Part shown: positions 35,560 through 45,245 of the stretch, piece after piece
Numbering within the stretch: the first letter of the stretch is position 1
Layout: each line of letters starts with the position of its first letter
Source of the DNA: DATDCY01 sp031406795 [NCBI: Candidatus Rokuibacteriota bacterium]
GTDB taxonomy: Bacteria; JAUVQV01
Length of the DNA: 54,292 bases
Direction: 5' to 3'
Assembly: GCA_031406795.1 (NCBI GenBank)
Contig: JANOHV010000074.1
Coordinates: forward strand, 1-54,292
Notes under the pieces: model-generated
Databases searched by the model: none
What the model was told of the DNA's origin: nothing
Seen by the model: only the letters and a program-made list of their open reading frames with translations
Made by a program: the position numbers and the translations under genes

Positions 35560-36447
35560 ATGGTGGTGGCCGACGTGAACCGCGACGCGGACGCGCTCGC
35601 ACCTCCGGCAGGCCCGGACCAGGGCGGGGTCCTGGCCGTGATGCGTGAGGTGCATGGGCTCGACATCTCCTGCTGCGGCGCGGCGTTTCTCGCCCGGTCG
35701 CTCGAGAAGCGACGGGGGAGCACCGCCTGCGGGAGCGCGGCCGCCTACCTCGAGCGCCTCGCGGACGATCGTGTGGAGGCCGAGGCGCTCTTCGGTTCGC
35801 TGCGCGTCGGCTACAGCGAATTCTTCCGGGACCCGCTGGCCTTCGCCCTGCTCGAGCGGGCGATCCTGCCCGAGCTCGCGGAGCAGCGAGCCCGCGACGG
35901 CGGGAAGGAGATCCGGGTCTGGTCGGCGGGGTGCGCGAGCGGGCAGGAGGCCTGGTCCGTGGCGATCCTGCTGTCCGAATTGTGCGCCGCGCCGGGGCGC
36001 GCCGTCCCGTATCGGGTTTTCGCCACCGACCTCTGCGAACCGGACCTGGCCGCGGCTCGCGCCGGGGTGTACGGCGCCGAGGCCGTCGGGAATGTCCGCG
36101 CGCGGCACCTGCGGGATTACTTCGTCCGGCACGGCGAGTCGTATGCCGTGGCCGCCGCGCTCAGGGGACGGGTCGATTTCTCCGTCTACGATCTGCTGGA
36201 CGAGTGCACGAACTGTCCGCCGGCGAGCATCTACGGCGACATGGACCTTGTGCTCTGCTGTAACGTCCTGCTCTATTACCGACCCGAGGCGCAGCGCGTC
36301 ATCCTGGAGAAGGGGCGGCGCTGCCTGGCGCCCGGCGGGTATCTGGTCACCGGGGAAACCGAGCGGCAGATCGTGGAAAGCGGCGGCGGTTTTCGCGCGG
36401 TGTCCCCACCCGCGGCGGTCTATCGGAAAACCACGCGAAGGAGCTGA
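35560..36447 (+). CDS. cheR: CheR-type protein-glutamate methyltransferase
   Basis: A 295-residue SAM-dependent methyltransferase of the chemoreceptor-modifying CheR class. Motifs are SEFFRDPLAF near residue 87, the SAM loop VWSAGCASGQEAWSVAI (about 120), FATDLCEPDLAAAR, and LVLCCNVLLYY in the place of the family's RNVLIYF. An extra Cys-rich segment (ECTNCPPASIYGD) precedes the last motif. No cheA, cheW, cheB or methyl-accepting receptor gene lies in the window, and the neighbours are a receiver and a hybrid kinase 3 bp downstream. It may therefore modify a sensor kinase or belong to a non-chemotaxis pathway. The start is ATG 35560 with GAGAGGTG upstream. Confidence 0.88.
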   Translation: MVVADVNRDADALAPPAGPDQGGVLAVMREVHGLDISCCGAAFLARSLEKRRGSTACGSAAAYLERLADDRVEAEALFGSLRVGYSEFFRDPLAFALLERAILPELAEQRARDGGKEIRVWSAGCASGQEAWSVAILLSELCAAPGRAVPYRVFATDLCEPDLAAARAGVYGAEAVGNVRARHLRDYFVRHGESYAVAAALRGRVDFSVYDLLDECTNCPPASIYGDMDLVLCCNVLLYYRPEAQRVILEKGRRCLAPGGYLVTGETERQIVESGGGFRAVSPPAAVYRKTTRRS

Positions 36448-36450
36448 TCG

Positions 36451-39426
36451 ATGCGCCCGGACGATCTGAAGATCGGCACGCAGCTGCGGCTGGGCCTGGG
36501 GATGATCCTCGTGTTCGTGGGTGCCCTGGGCGCCCTGGCCTGGCGACAGTCGGATCTGCTCTGGCTGCAGACCAGCACGATGTACGACCATCCGCTCCAG
36601 GTCACGCGCGCCGTCGGTGCCCTGGGGGTCGATGTCGAAAGCATGTCCCGGCACGTCAGAGATCTGTTCCTGGCCCGGAGCGAGCAGGAGACGGCGCTCG
36701 CGCTGCAGAACATCGAGCTCGAGAAAAGCGCTGTCGAGCGGCAATTCGCCGTCCTGTTCGACCGCTACCTCGGCCCGCGCGGCGACATCAACGCGCTCCA
36801 CGAAGCTTTCGCCAGATGGAATGCCATCCGCGATGAGACCGTCCGGCTGCTCAGGGCGGGGAAGACCGCCGAGGCCGAGGAGCGCATCCGTCCAGGCGGG
36901 GTGCAGGATGCCCAGGCGCAGGCCGTCGGGAGCTCCCTGCGAAAGATCAGCGACTTCGCCACGGGCAAGGGCGACCAGCTTCACCGGACGGCCAGGGAGG
37001 AGAGACGCTCGCTGAACCGCAGGCTGGCCGCCATCGTTGTCGCCATCCTGCTGCTTTCGCTCGCCGTTTTCCTGCGCCTGATCAAGGCGATCAAGGGCCC
37101 GCTCCAGGAGCTGACGGCGGCGACGGAGCAGTTTCGGGAGGGGAAGCTCGAGGTGCGCAGCAGGTACTTCGCCGCCAACGAGTTCGGCGCGCTGGCGGCT
37201 TCGTTCAACGCGATGGCCGATGCGCTTCACCGGGAGACGCAGCTCAACGACAGCGCGGCCCGGCTCGCCGGCGTCATGCTGCGGGAGGAGGAGGCGCAGG
37301 GGTTCTGCCGGGAGTTGCTCAAGGGGTTGCTCGAGCACACCGGTTCGCAGGTCGGGGCGGTGTATTTCCTCAACGAAACGAAGACCGCCTTCGAGCATTT
37401 CGCGTCCATCGGGCTCGGCGCCGGCGGGCGCGCCGCTTTCTCGGCGACCGAGCGGGAGGGCGAGTTCGGGGCGGCCCTGGCCTCGCGCCGGATTGAGCGC
37501 ATCACGGACATTCCGCCGCAGACCCGCTTCAGCTTTGCCGCGGTCAGCGGGGACTTCGCGCCGCGCGAAATCCTGACCATACCCGTGCCGGCCGATCACG
37601 GCGTTTCTGCGGTGATTTCGCTGGCCAGCGTCCGCGCGTACGACAAGGCCTCGCTGCGGCTGGTCGAGGAAATCTGGAATGTGCTGACCGCCCGCGTGAA
37701 TGGCGTGCTGGCGTTTCGGCGGATCAGGGCCCTTGCGGAGCGTCTCGAGGCACAGAACCGCGAGCTGGACGCGCAGAAGCGGGAGTTGGACGCGCAGGCG
37801 AGCGAGTTGACGCAGCAGAACTCCGAACTGGAGCTCCAGAAGCAGCAGCTCGGCGAGGCCAGCCGGCTCAAGAGCGCCTTCCTCTCCAAGATGAGCCACG
37901 AACTGCGCACGCCGCTGAACTCGGTGATCGCGCTCTCGGGTGTGCTCGGCCGGCGGCTGGAGGGCAGGATTCCCGCGGAAGAGCTCGACTACCTGGAGGT
38001 GATCGAGCGCAACGGCCGGCATCTGCTCTCGCTGATCAACGACATCCTCGACCTCTCGCGCGTCGAGGCCGGCCGGGAGGAGATCAGTCTCAGCCGGTTC
38101 TCCCTGCGGGCGCTCGTCGCCGACGTCGTGGCCATGATCAAGCCCCAGGCGCGCGAAAAGGGCGTCGCGCTCGAAACCCTCGTGGGCCGGGACTTGCCGA
38201 GCATCGCCTCCGATCCCGAGAAGTGCCGGCACATCCTGCAGAACCTCGTCGCCAATGCGGTGAAGTTCACCGACGCCGGCTCCGTGGCGATCTCGGCCCG
38301 GCGCGAGGGGAATGAGCTGCTTGTCGCCGTCCGCGACACCGGCATCGGCATCGCGGCCGAGCAGATCCCTCACATCTTCGAGGAGTTCCGCCAGGCCGAC
38401 GACAGCACCTCGCGCAGGTTCGGCGGCACCGGTCTGGGCCTGGCTATCGCCGCGAAATATGCCGAGCTGCTCCAGGGCGGCATCTCGGTCGAGAGCGCGC
38501 CCGGCAAGGGCTCGACCTTCACGCTCAGGCTGCCGCTGGCGCTGGAGGCGCCGGACGGTGTCGATGGCGCGGCATCCGGCGGGCTCGAGTTCGACTCCGC
38601 AGCCGAGTCGGCACTCCCGCCGCCCGGTCAGGGCCAGTGCCTCCTGCTGGTCGAGGACAGCGAGCCCGCGGTGGTCCAGATGACCGACATCCTCGCCGGG
38701 CAGGGCTATCGGGTGCACGTGGCGCGCAGCGGCGGCGAGGCCCTGGCGTGGATCGAGCAGACGCTGCCCGACGCGATGATTCTCGACCTGATGATGCCGG
38801 AGATCGACGGGTTCGAGGTGCTCCGGCAGATCCGCCGCGCGCCGCGGACCACCCGCCTTCCCGTGCTGATCCTGACCGCCAAGCACGTGACCAGGGAGGA
38901 GCTGAGCTTCCTGAAGGGAAATCACATCCACCAGCTGATCCAGAAAGGCGACGTCGGCCGCAGCGAGTTGCTGACCGCGGTCGCGAGGATGGTCGCCCCG
39001 CCGCAGGAGCCCACGGTGCCGCCGCGCTCGGGCTCCGGTGCCCCGGCGGGCCCGGCGCACCCCGGCCGCCCCGTCGTGCTCGTGGTGGAGGACAACCCCG
39101 ACAACCGGTGCGCCGCCCGGGCGCTGCTGAGCGACCGCTATCAGGTCATCGAAGCCGAAGACGGCCAGACCGCGATCCGGCAGACGCAGCTGCACCGGCC
39201 CGACCTGATCCTCATGGACATCGCGATGCCGGTCATGGACGGCATTGCGGCCCTCCGGGAGATTCGCAAGGACGAAGCGCTGCGGCACATTCCGGTGATC
39301 GCCGTCACCGCCAGTGCGATGGTCGGCGACCGGGAGACGATTCTGGCCCACGGCTTCGACGGCTACCTCTCCAAGCCGATCGACGCGGAACTGCTGAAAA
39401 AGACGCTGCACGAGGCCCTCGACTGA
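36451..39426 (+). CDS. Membrane hybrid histidine kinase: HAMP-GAF-kinase-two receivers
   Basis: The largest protein in the window at 991 residues. Helix 1 is at about 12-32, a helical periplasmic sensor follows, helix 2 is at about 188-210 and HAMP at about 210-262. A GAF domain at about 275-430 leads into a coiled-coil with repeated ELDAQ and ELDLQ units. The H-box is [15 protein letters not shown] (His 483), then HATPase_c ([19 protein letters not shown]). Two C-terminal receivers follow (about 730-850, phospho-Asp in [11 protein letters not shown]; about 872-990, phospho-Asp in [21 protein letters not shown]). The first receiver has a His-rich stretch ([17 protein letters not shown]) where the conserved lysine is normally followed by Pro. 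It follows cheR by 3 bp. Confidence 0.92.
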   Translation: MRPDDLKIGTQLRLGLGMILVFVGALGALAWRQSDLLWLQTSTMYDHPLQVTRAVGALGVDVESMSRHVRDLFLARSEQETALALQNIELEKSAVERQFAVLFDRYLGPRGDINALHEAFARWNAIRDETVRLLRAGKTAEAEERIRPGGVQDAQAQAVGSSLRKISDFATGKGDQLHRTAREERRSLNRRLAAIVVAILLLSLAVFLRLIKAIKGPLQELTAATEQFREGKLEVRSRYFAANEFGALAASFNAMADALHRETQLNDSAARLAGVMLREEEAQGFCRELLKGLLEHTGSQVGAVYFLNETKTAFEHFASIGLGAGGRAAFSATEREGEFGAALASRRIERITDIPPQTRFSFAAVSGDFAPREILTIPVPADHGVSAVISLASVRAYDKASLRLVEEIWNVLTARVNGVLAFRRIRALAERLEAQNRELDAQKRELDAQASELTQQNSELELQKQQLGEASRLKSAFLSKMSHELRTPLNSVIALSGVLGRRLEGRIPAEELDYLEVIERNGRHLLSLINDILDLSRVEAGREEISLSRFSLRALVADVVAMIKPQAREKGVALETLVGRDLPSIASDPEKCRHILQNLVANAVKFTDAGSVAISARREGNELLVAVRDTGIGIAAEQIPHIFEEFRQADDSTSRRFGGTGLGLAIAAKYAELLQGGISVESAPGKGSTFTLRLPLALEAPDGVDGAASGGLEFDSAAESALPPPGQGQCLLLVEDSEPAVVQMTDILAGQGYRVHVARSGGEALAWIEQTLPDAMILDLMMPEIDGFEVLRQIRRAPRTTRLPVLILTAKHVTREELSFLKGNHIHQLIQKGDVGRSELLTAVARMVAPPQEPTVPPRSGSGAPAGPAHPGRPVVLVVEDNPDNRCAARALLSDRYQVIEAEDGQTAIRQTQLHRPDLILMDIAMPVMDGIAALREIRKDEALRHIPVIAVTASAMVGDRETILAHGFDGYLSKPIDAELLKKTLHEALD

Positions 39427-39440
39427 GCGAAAGGACGACC

Positions 39441-41843
39441 GTGGAAACCAGCAGCCTGAAGATCCTGGCGATTGACGATAACCGGGACAACCTGACGACG
39501 CTGAAGGCAGTCGTGTCGGACCGGCTGCCCGGAGCCAGGGTCCTGACCGCGCTGACCGGCCCGCAGGGGCTCGCGATGGCGCTGGCGGAGGACCCGGACG
39601 TGGTCCTGCTGGACATCGTCATGCCCGGCATGGATGGCTACGAGGTCTGCCGGAAGCTGAAGGCGGACGAGCGCCTGCAGGCGATTCCGGTGGTCTTCCT
39701 GACGGCCCTCAGGACCGACCTGGCGAGCCGCATCGCGGCCATGGATGCCGGCGCGGAGGGGTTCCTCCCCAAGCCGTTCGACGAGATCGAACTCGTCGCC
39801 CAGATCAGGGCGATGGCCAAGATCAAGGCGGCGAGCCGGCTGCGGCGCCGGGAGAACGAGGAACTCACCGCGCTGGTTGCCGAGCGCACCCGGGAATTGG
39901 AGAGAGGCCTGGAGCAGCGCGCCCGCGTCGAAGAGGCGCTGCGGGCAAGCGAGGCGCACTATCGGTCGTTGTTCGAAAACAGCCTGGATGCCATCCTGCT
40001 CACGGTGCCCGATGGCAGGATTCTGTCCGCCAACCCCACCGCCTGCCGCATGTTCCAGATGGCGGAAGAGGAACTGTGCGCGCGAGGACGCCAGGGCGTG
40101 GTCGAAAGCGGAGACCCGCGCCTGCCGCTGTTGCTGGAGGAGCGGGCCTGCAACGGAAGGGCGTCGGGGGAACTCATGTTTCTCAGGAAGGATGGGACCC
40201 GGTTCCCGGGCGAGATCTCCTCGCTCCTGTTCAAGGACGCCTCGGGCGCCCTGTTGTCCAGCATGATCATTCGCGACATCACCGAGCAGAAACGACTGGC
40301 CGCGGAAAAGGCCCGGCTGGAGGATCAGCTGCGGCAGGCCCAGAAGGTCGAGGCGATCGGCCGGCTTGCGGGGGGCGTGGCGCACGACTTCAACAACCTG
40401 ACTGCGATCGTCCTCGGCTACGGGGAGATGCTGCTGAGTCGTCTGGGTCCGGCGGATCCCTCGCGCCATTGGGTGGAGCAGATCGTGGCGGCCGGCCGCC
40501 GCTCGGCGACGCTGACTCGACAGTTGCTGGCCTTCAGCCGCAGGCAGGTGCTGCTGCCCGAGGTGCTGGACCTCAACGCGCTGCTCCGCGACCTCGAGAA
40601 GCTGCTCGGCCGGCTGATCGGGGAAAACATCGAACTCGAGGTGAATCTGGCCGAGGGATTGGGGCGCATCACGGCCGACCCGGGCCAGATCGAGCAGGTG
40701 GTCACGAACCTCGCGGTCAACGCCCGCGACGCGATGCCCCTCGGCGGCCGACTGGTGATCGAGACCGCCGACGCGGTGCTCGACGCGACCGCCGCGGCGG
40801 GCGCCGAGAGTGTCGTTCCCGGAGAGTACGTGCTGCTCTCCGTCACCGACACCGGAGGGGGGATGGACCGGCAGACGCTCGAGAGGCTCTTCGAGCCGTT
40901 CTTCACGACCAAGCCGCGAGGAAAGGGGACCGGTCTGGGTCTGGCCACGGTGCACGGCATCGTGAACCAGTCCGGCGGCTACGTCCGGGTCGCCTCGGAG
41001 CCCGGCAAGGGAGCGAGTTTCAAGATCTACCTGCCGCGGACCGATGCGGAACCCAAGGCGAAAGCTGCCGAGGCGAGCGAGTCGGTGCCGCGAGGCAGCG
41101 GCGAGCGGATACTGCTGGTGGAGGACGAGGCGGCTCTGCGGGAGTTGTGCGAGACCATCCTCTCGCGCCTCGGATACCGGGTGAGCGTCGCCGAAAACGG
41201 CCTGGAGGCGCTGCGCCTGGTCCAGGAGCAAGGGTTCGAGGCTGACCTGGTCGTCAGCGACGTGATCATGCCGGACATGGGCGGCGCCGAGATGGTGGAG
41301 CGGCTGCGCAGAACCCGGCCGGGCCTCAGGGTGCTCTACATGTCCGGGTATCCCGACGACGCCATCGCCCCCCACGGCGTCCTCGCCCCGGGCACGCCCC
41401 TGCTGCAGAAGCCGTTTTCGGAGCGCGCCCTGGCGGTGAAGGTGCGCGAGACGCTCCCGGGGAAGGCCGGCGCGGCGCCCCCGGCGCGGCGTGTCCTGAT
41501 GATCGACGACGACGAACAGTATCGCGAACTGGTGCGGCACTTCTGCTCGCGGCGGGGTCACGTCTGCGCGGGTGTGGACACCGTCGCGGCCGCGCTTGCG
41601 GCCCTCGCCGGGCAGTCCTTCGATGTGCTGCTGCTGGACATGCATCTGCCCGGCACGAGCGGCGAAAGCGTGCTGCGCGAGATCCGCGCCGCGGGCCACA
41701 CCGTTCCCGCGATCGCGCTGAGCGGGGATGTCTCCTCGGCGGACCTGGCGGTGTTGCGTCCGCTCGGGGTGCTCCAGGCGCTGGAGAAATCGGGCGACGG
41801 CAGGACGATCCTGCAGGCGATCGAAGAGGCGGCGCCGCGGTGA
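39441..41843 (+). CDS. Soluble hybrid kinase: receiver-PAS-kinase-receiver-receiver
   Basis: An 800-residue protein with an N-terminal receiver (IDDNRDN, phospho-Asp 58 in VVLLDIVMPGMDGY, LPKPFDEIEL) and a PAS domain at about 170-285. The H-box is GGVAHDFNNL (His 315) and the ATPase domain has FEPFFTTKPRGKGTGLGLATVHG. A second receiver lies at about 555-670 (LVEDEAALR, VVSDVIMPDMGG, LQKPFSERAL), and a third, shorter receiver at about 685-800 (MIDDDEQY, LLLDMHLPGTSG). The third ends without a canonical K-P pair (ALEKSGDG). GTG 39441 has AAAGGA about 5 nt upstream. It lies 14 bp after the previous hybrid kinase, so cotranscription is likely. Confidence 0.9.
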   Translation: METSSLKILAIDDNRDNLTTLKAVVSDRLPGARVLTALTGPQGLAMALAEDPDVVLLDIVMPGMDGYEVCRKLKADERLQAIPVVFLTALRTDLASRIAAMDAGAEGFLPKPFDEIELVAQIRAMAKIKAASRLRRRENEELTALVAERTRELERGLEQRARVEEALRASEAHYRSLFENSLDAILLTVPDGRILSANPTACRMFQMAEEELCARGRQGVVESGDPRLPLLLEERACNGRASGELMFLRKDGTRFPGEISSLLFKDASGALLSSMIIRDITEQKRLAAEKARLEDQLRQAQKVEAIGRLAGGVAHDFNNLTAIVLGYGEMLLSRLGPADPSRHWVEQIVAAGRRSATLTRQLLAFSRRQVLLPEVLDLNALLRDLEKLLGRLIGENIELEVNLAEGLGRITADPGQIEQVVTNLAVNARDAMPLGGRLVIETADAVLDATAAAGAESVVPGEYVLLSVTDTGGGMDRQTLERLFEPFFTTKPRGKGTGLGLATVHGIVNQSGGYVRVASEPGKGASFKIYLPRTDAEPKAKAAEASESVPRGSGERILLVEDEAALRELCETILSRLGYRVSVAENGLEALRLVQEQGFEADLVVSDVIMPDMGGAEMVERLRRTRPGLRVLYMSGYPDDAIAPHGVLAPGTPLLQKPFSERALAVKVRETLPGKAGAAPPARRVLMIDDDEQYRELVRHFCSRRGHVCAGVDTVAAALAALAGQSFDVLLLDMHLPGTSGESVLREIRAAGHTVPAIALSGDVSSADLAVLRPLGVLQALEKSGDGRTILQAIEEAAPR

Positions 41844-41927
41844 GCGCGCGCCGACGCGTTGCCGCGCGCGGCCCGGGAGCGGCCCGCCGGTTCGAGCCGA
41901 CGGCCGGAGGCCGGGAAGGAGCACCCG

Positions 41928-43379
41928 ATGGCGGTTGACCACCAGCCCGCCGCGCAGCCCTCGTGCGCCGACGAGACGGCGCGGGCCCTCGACACGCCGC
42001 TGTACAACAGCCGCATCACCAACACGTACCTGAAGCTCCTGCAGAAGCGGTATCCGCAGGTGGATGTCGGAGAGCTGCTGCGCTTCGCCGGCATGAAGAT
42101 GCACCAGGTCGAGGACGAGGGACACTGGTTCACGCAGCGTCAGGTCAACCGCTTCCAGCAGAAACTCCGCGAGCTGACCGGCAACCCGGGCATCGCCCGC
42201 GAGGCTGGCCGCTTCTCCGCCGCACCGGAAGCGCTCAGCGGGCTTGGCCGCTCGATACTCGGGCTGCTCAGCATCGCGCGGGCGTACTCCCTGGCGGGGA
42301 GGTTCACGGGGAAATTCACGCGCTCCTCACGGATCGAATCCCGCGTGCTGGGACCACGCAGCGCGGAGATCCTCGTCACGCTGAACGAGGGGGTCCGCGA
42401 GGAATCCTTTCAGTGCGAGAGCCGCCTCGGCTACCTGGAGTCGGTCGCCCGTTACTTCGACAGCCGTCTGACGCGCATCGAGCACCCGGAGTGTCTCTTC
42501 CGCGGCGATGCCCACTGCCGCTACCTCCTCACCTGGCAGCCCTCGCGCGCGGCCCGCTGGCGCCGGGTGCGTATCCCCGCCGGGCTCGTGGCGCTCGCGG
42601 CTCTGGTCGCGGCGGCCGCGGGGCATCTGGCGTGGGCGCACCTCGCCGTGCTGCTGCCGGCGATTGTCACCGCCGTGCTGTTGGTCAGCGTGCTCGCGCT
42701 GCATCTGGACAACGGCGAGTTGCGAGCCGCCGTCACCCAGCTGGAGCACACCGCCGACGAACTGGTCGACCAGATCGACCTGAATTCCCGGAACGCCCTG
42801 ATGATCAGCGAGATCGGGCAGAGCCTCGGGAAGGGCCGAAGCATCGAGGAGATCCTGCGCGGGGTGATCGAGGCCCTGGAACGCCGCCTGGACTACGACC
42901 GCGGCGTCGTCCTGCTTGCCGATCAGCAGGGATCACGCCTCGCCGTCGCCGCCTCTTTCGGTTACTCGCCCGAACAGCTGGCGGTCCTGAACGGCGATGA
43001 CGGGCTCTCGCTGGAGCGCAGCGATCCGCGCGGCGCCATCATCCGCTGTTTGCGCGAGCGGCAGGCGTTCCTGGTTAACGACCTGGCCGCGGCCGGGTCC
43101 GAACTCGCCGGCGTCGGCAGCGAAACTGCCTGGCGGCTCGGGGTGAAATCCTTCATCTGCTGCCCGATCGCGTTCGAGGACCAGGCGCTCGGCGTGCTGG
43201 CGGTGGACAATTGCAGCACCAAGCGGCCCCTGCTCGAGCGGGACATGAATCTGTTGATGGGCATCGCGCCGCAGATCGCGATTTCCATCCGCCATGTCCG
43301 GCTCGTCGAGGACAACCTCGGGCAGGCGCGCCGCCTGACCCAGGAGCTGGAGCGGCGCGTACCGGGCGCGGCGAGTTGA
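41928..43379 (+). CDS. Membrane protein with V4R-like N-terminal domain and C-terminal GAF
   Basis: A 483-residue protein without a kinase or other output domain. The first ~205 residues end in HPECLFRGDAHCRYLL, a C-x7-C pattern like the end of V4R/heme-NO-like sensor domains, and begin with a helical segment (LLRFAGMKMHQVEDEG). Two hydrophobic helices follow (about 215-235 and 238-258), then a coiled-coil and a GAF domain (about 300-465; ISEIGQSLGKGRSIEEIL, VKSFICCPIAF). The start is ATG 41928 with GGAAGGAG upstream. It may be a receptor subunit for one of the neighbouring kinases. The V4R assignment is tentative; the GAF is clearer. Confidence 0.7.
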   Translation: MAVDHQPAAQPSCADETARALDTPLYNSRITNTYLKLLQKRYPQVDVGELLRFAGMKMHQVEDEGHWFTQRQVNRFQQKLRELTGNPGIAREAGRFSAAPEALSGLGRSILGLLSIARAYSLAGRFTGKFTRSSRIESRVLGPRSAEILVTLNEGVREESFQCESRLGYLESVARYFDSRLTRIEHPECLFRGDAHCRYLLTWQPSRAARWRRVRIPAGLVALAALVAAAAGHLAWAHLAVLLPAIVTAVLLVSVLALHLDNGELRAAVTQLEHTADELVDQIDLNSRNALMISEIGQSLGKGRSIEEILRGVIEALERRLDYDRGVVLLADQQGSRLAVAASFGYSPEQLAVLNGDDGLSLERSDPRGAIIRCLRERQAFLVNDLAAAGSELAGVGSETAWRLGVKSFICCPIAFEDQALGVLAVDNCSTKRPLLERDMNLLMGIAPQIAISIRHVRLVEDNLGQARRLTQELERRVPGAAS

Positions 43380-43458
43380 GCTGCGGCAAGGTGGCGATGG
43401 GGGAGCTGGCGCGCTCCGTGTTCCTGGAGATCGTGCCGGACGCCGTGGCGCGGGCGGG

Positions 43459-44220
43459 CTAGGGCAGTTGCGCCGCGAGGAAATTCTTCAGCCGCGCGAG
43501 CGAAGCCGGGTCGTTCTGGTCCAGGACCAGGTCGGCGCCGCATTCCACCAGGTAGCTCTTGAAGGGGCCGGCGACATCGGAGGCCCAGAAGACGACCGGC
43601 GTTTTCGCCCGCTGCTCCTGCTTCAGGTAGGTGGCGATCGTGCAGCCATCGAGCAGCGCGAGACCGATGCCGAGCACGACGGCATCCACCTGCTGGCGCG
43701 CGAGGATGCTCATCGCCTCGATGCCGTTGCCCGTCGCCAGGACCTGGTAGCCCGGGCCCAGCAGGGTGCGCAGCACCGTCTGGCTGGCCATCGAATCGTG
43801 CGCGATGAGTACGATTCGGCGCCCCCCCTGCCGCAAACCGTGGTCCAGCAGGCGCGCTAGCGCAGTGCACTCCCGGAGCATGGTGCGCAACTCGGCGGAC
43901 TTGTAGGGTTTGGCGATGAAGCGGTGGACTTCCCCTTCGTTCAGGGCCCGGATGACCAGCTGCATGTCGGCGTAAGCCGTCATCAGAATCCGGACGATCT
44001 CCGGGTGCCGCCGCTTGACCTGGATCAGAAACGAGAGACCGTCCATCCCCGCCATCCGGTAGTCGGAGACGACGACCTCGATGCGCTCGCGCTCGAGCAG
44101 CGTCAGCGCCTGCTCGGCGCTGGCGCTGGTGAACAGGGTGTACTCCTGCCCGAACAGTTCCGAGAGCCCATACAGGATGCTCGGCTCGTCGTCGACGATG
44201 AGAACGCGGCCCTTGTCCAT
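43459..44220 (-). CDS. Response regulator with two receiver domains
   Basis: A 253-residue protein. The first receiver (about 4-125) is complete: IVDDEPS, phospho-Asp in VVSDYRMAGMDG, FIAKPYKSAEL. The second (about 130-250) is degenerate: it starts RIVLIAHDSM with no acidic pair, has VVLGIGLALLDG with Gly where the phospho-Asp should be, and ends LVLDQNDPASL without the K-P pair. The second domain thus probably acts in binding. ATG 44220 follows CCAGGAGG. It is convergent with the V4R-GAF protein and divergent from the Crp/Fnr gene. A remote start at 44442 is not supported by similarity. Confidence 0.85.
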   Translation of the reverse strand: MDKGRVLIVDDEPSILYGLSELFGQEYTLFTSASAEQALTLLERERIEVVVSDYRMAGMDGLSFLIQVKRRHPEIVRILMTAYADMQLVIRALNEGEVHRFIAKPYKSAELRTMLRECTALARLLDHGLRQGGRRIVLIAHDSMASQTVLRTLLGPGYQVLATGNGIEAMSILARQQVDAVVLGIGLALLDGCTIATYLKQEQRAKTPVVFWASDVAGPFKSYLVECGADLVLDQNDPASLARLKNFLAAQLP

Positions 44221-44329
44221 GAGCGACCTCCTGGGTACGTCAGGGCACTGACGCGCTTCGGATGCTACGGCAAACCGCCGCGCCGCGCAAGACTGACAGC
44301 GCTTCGCGGGGCGGCGACCGGCGTGCGCG

Positions 44330-44338
44330 TGGTATAGT
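44330..44338 (+). promoter_or_regulatory. Extended -10 promoter, leaderless Crp/Fnr gene
   Basis: TGGTATAGT is an extended -10 (TGn then TATAGT, 5 of 6). Exactly 6 bases separate it from GTG 44345, so the transcript should begin at the start codon. No Shine-Dalgarno and no -35 box are visible. Confidence 0.6.
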
Positions 44339-44344
44339 CGCTCC

Positions 44345-45049
44345 GTGACGATCAAGCGCACCGACCCGGTTGCCGATGTCTTGCGCAGTGCCCCGATGCT
44401 CTCGGGGCTCGAGCCGTTGGATCTGCAGGAACTGGCGGGCATGGCGCTGCTGCGCGAGGTGCCGCGGGGTCAGCTGGTGTTCGCCGAGGGCGACGAGGCC
44501 CTGGGCTTCTTCATCTGCGCCGGGGGCAAGCTCAAGGTCTTCAAGACGACCCCGGACGGCCGCGAGCAGATCCTGCATTTCATCTTCCCCGGGGAGAGCT
44601 TCGCGGAAGTGGCGCTGTTCACGGGACGGACCTACCCGGCCTCGGCGCAGGCGCTGGAGACCAGCCGCGTCGTCTTCATCCCGCGCGAGGGGCTCGTGCG
44701 GCTGATCAAGAAGAGAACCGATATCGCGTTCAAGCTGCTCGCGGGCTCGGCGCTCTGGGTGCGTCGCCTCACCGACCTGATCGCCGAGTACGCCAAGGCG
44801 GTGCCGTCGCGATTGGCCGGATACCTGCTCGCCGAAGCGCTGCGCCAGCGCCCGACCGCCCTGGCGGACGGAGCACGGGTACGGCTCGTCGTGAACAAGG
44901 GGGAGTTGGCGGCGCACCTCGGGACGGTCGCCGAAACGCTCTCGCGGGCCTTCGCGCGTCTGCGCGACGACGGGGTGATCGAAGTGGAGGAGCGGGAAAT
45001 TACCATCAAGGATCTCGCGGCGCTCCGGGACCTGGCCTCTGGACCGTGA
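44345..45049 (+). CDS. Crp/Fnr-family transcriptional regulator
   Basis: A 234-residue regulator with a cyclic-nucleotide-binding-like beta-roll at about 15-120 (FAEGDEALGFFICAGGKLKVF and FPGESFAEVALFTG), a dimerisation helix, and a winged HTH (about 150-225). The recognition helix is in HLGTVAETLSRAFARL, with the E-T-x-S-R arrangement of FNR-like proteins. No N-terminal cysteine cluster is present, so it is not an oxygen-sensing FNR; a heme or other ligand is possible. The ferredoxin/cytochrome genes downstream carry a TTGAC-N4-GTCAA box, a site suited to this recognition helix. A role like that of HcpR in nitrosative stress is a hypothesis. Confidence 0.88.
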   Translation: MTIKRTDPVADVLRSAPMLSGLEPLDLQELAGMALLREVPRGQLVFAEGDEALGFFICAGGKLKVFKTTPDGREQILHFIFPGESFAEVALFTGRTYPASAQALETSRVVFIPREGLVRLIKKRTDIAFKLLAGSALWVRRLTDLIAEYAKAVPSRLAGYLLAEALRQRPTALADGARVRLVVNKGELAAHLGTVAETLSRAFARLRDDGVIEVEEREITIKDLAALRDLASGP

Positions 45050-45060
45050 CGGCCGCTGAA

Positions 45061-45158
45061 AAGGGCCCATCTGCGGCGTCAGGCTCCGCGCATCCGCCTG
45101 CGACGCACACGAGTGCGTCTCGGCATCTGCTTGTCGCCTTCCTTGCACCTGGACCCTT
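45061..45158 (-). repeat. Palindromic extragenic repeat, family A copy 2
   Basis: A 98-bp element with ends AAGGGCCCATCTGC and GCACCTGGACCCTT, inverted relative to 6706-6804. The central hairpin is GACGCAC-ACGA-GTGCGTC (45102-45119). Compared with copy 1 two stem positions have changed on both sides, so pairing is kept. It occupies the first third of the 300-bp gap between the Crp/Fnr gene and the ferredoxin gene. Confidence 0.75.
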
Positions 45159-45245
45159 TTGATCGGCCTCTGCGTGATGGTGCTCGCCGGCGCCACCCCG
45201 CCTCCGTTCTGGTCCGGGGAGGCAATTTTCCGCGTTTGACCTACA

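Noticed and set aside
35092-39411. 1439-codon antisense frame over the CheR and hybrid kinase genes
   Set aside because: No domain, low-complexity composition, and the sense strand encodes clear receiver, CheR and kinase motifs.
43380-43462. A small plus-strand gene or an extension of the V4R-GAF protein
   Set aside because: The stretch is in another frame, has no start with a ribosome-binding site and no recognisable similarity.
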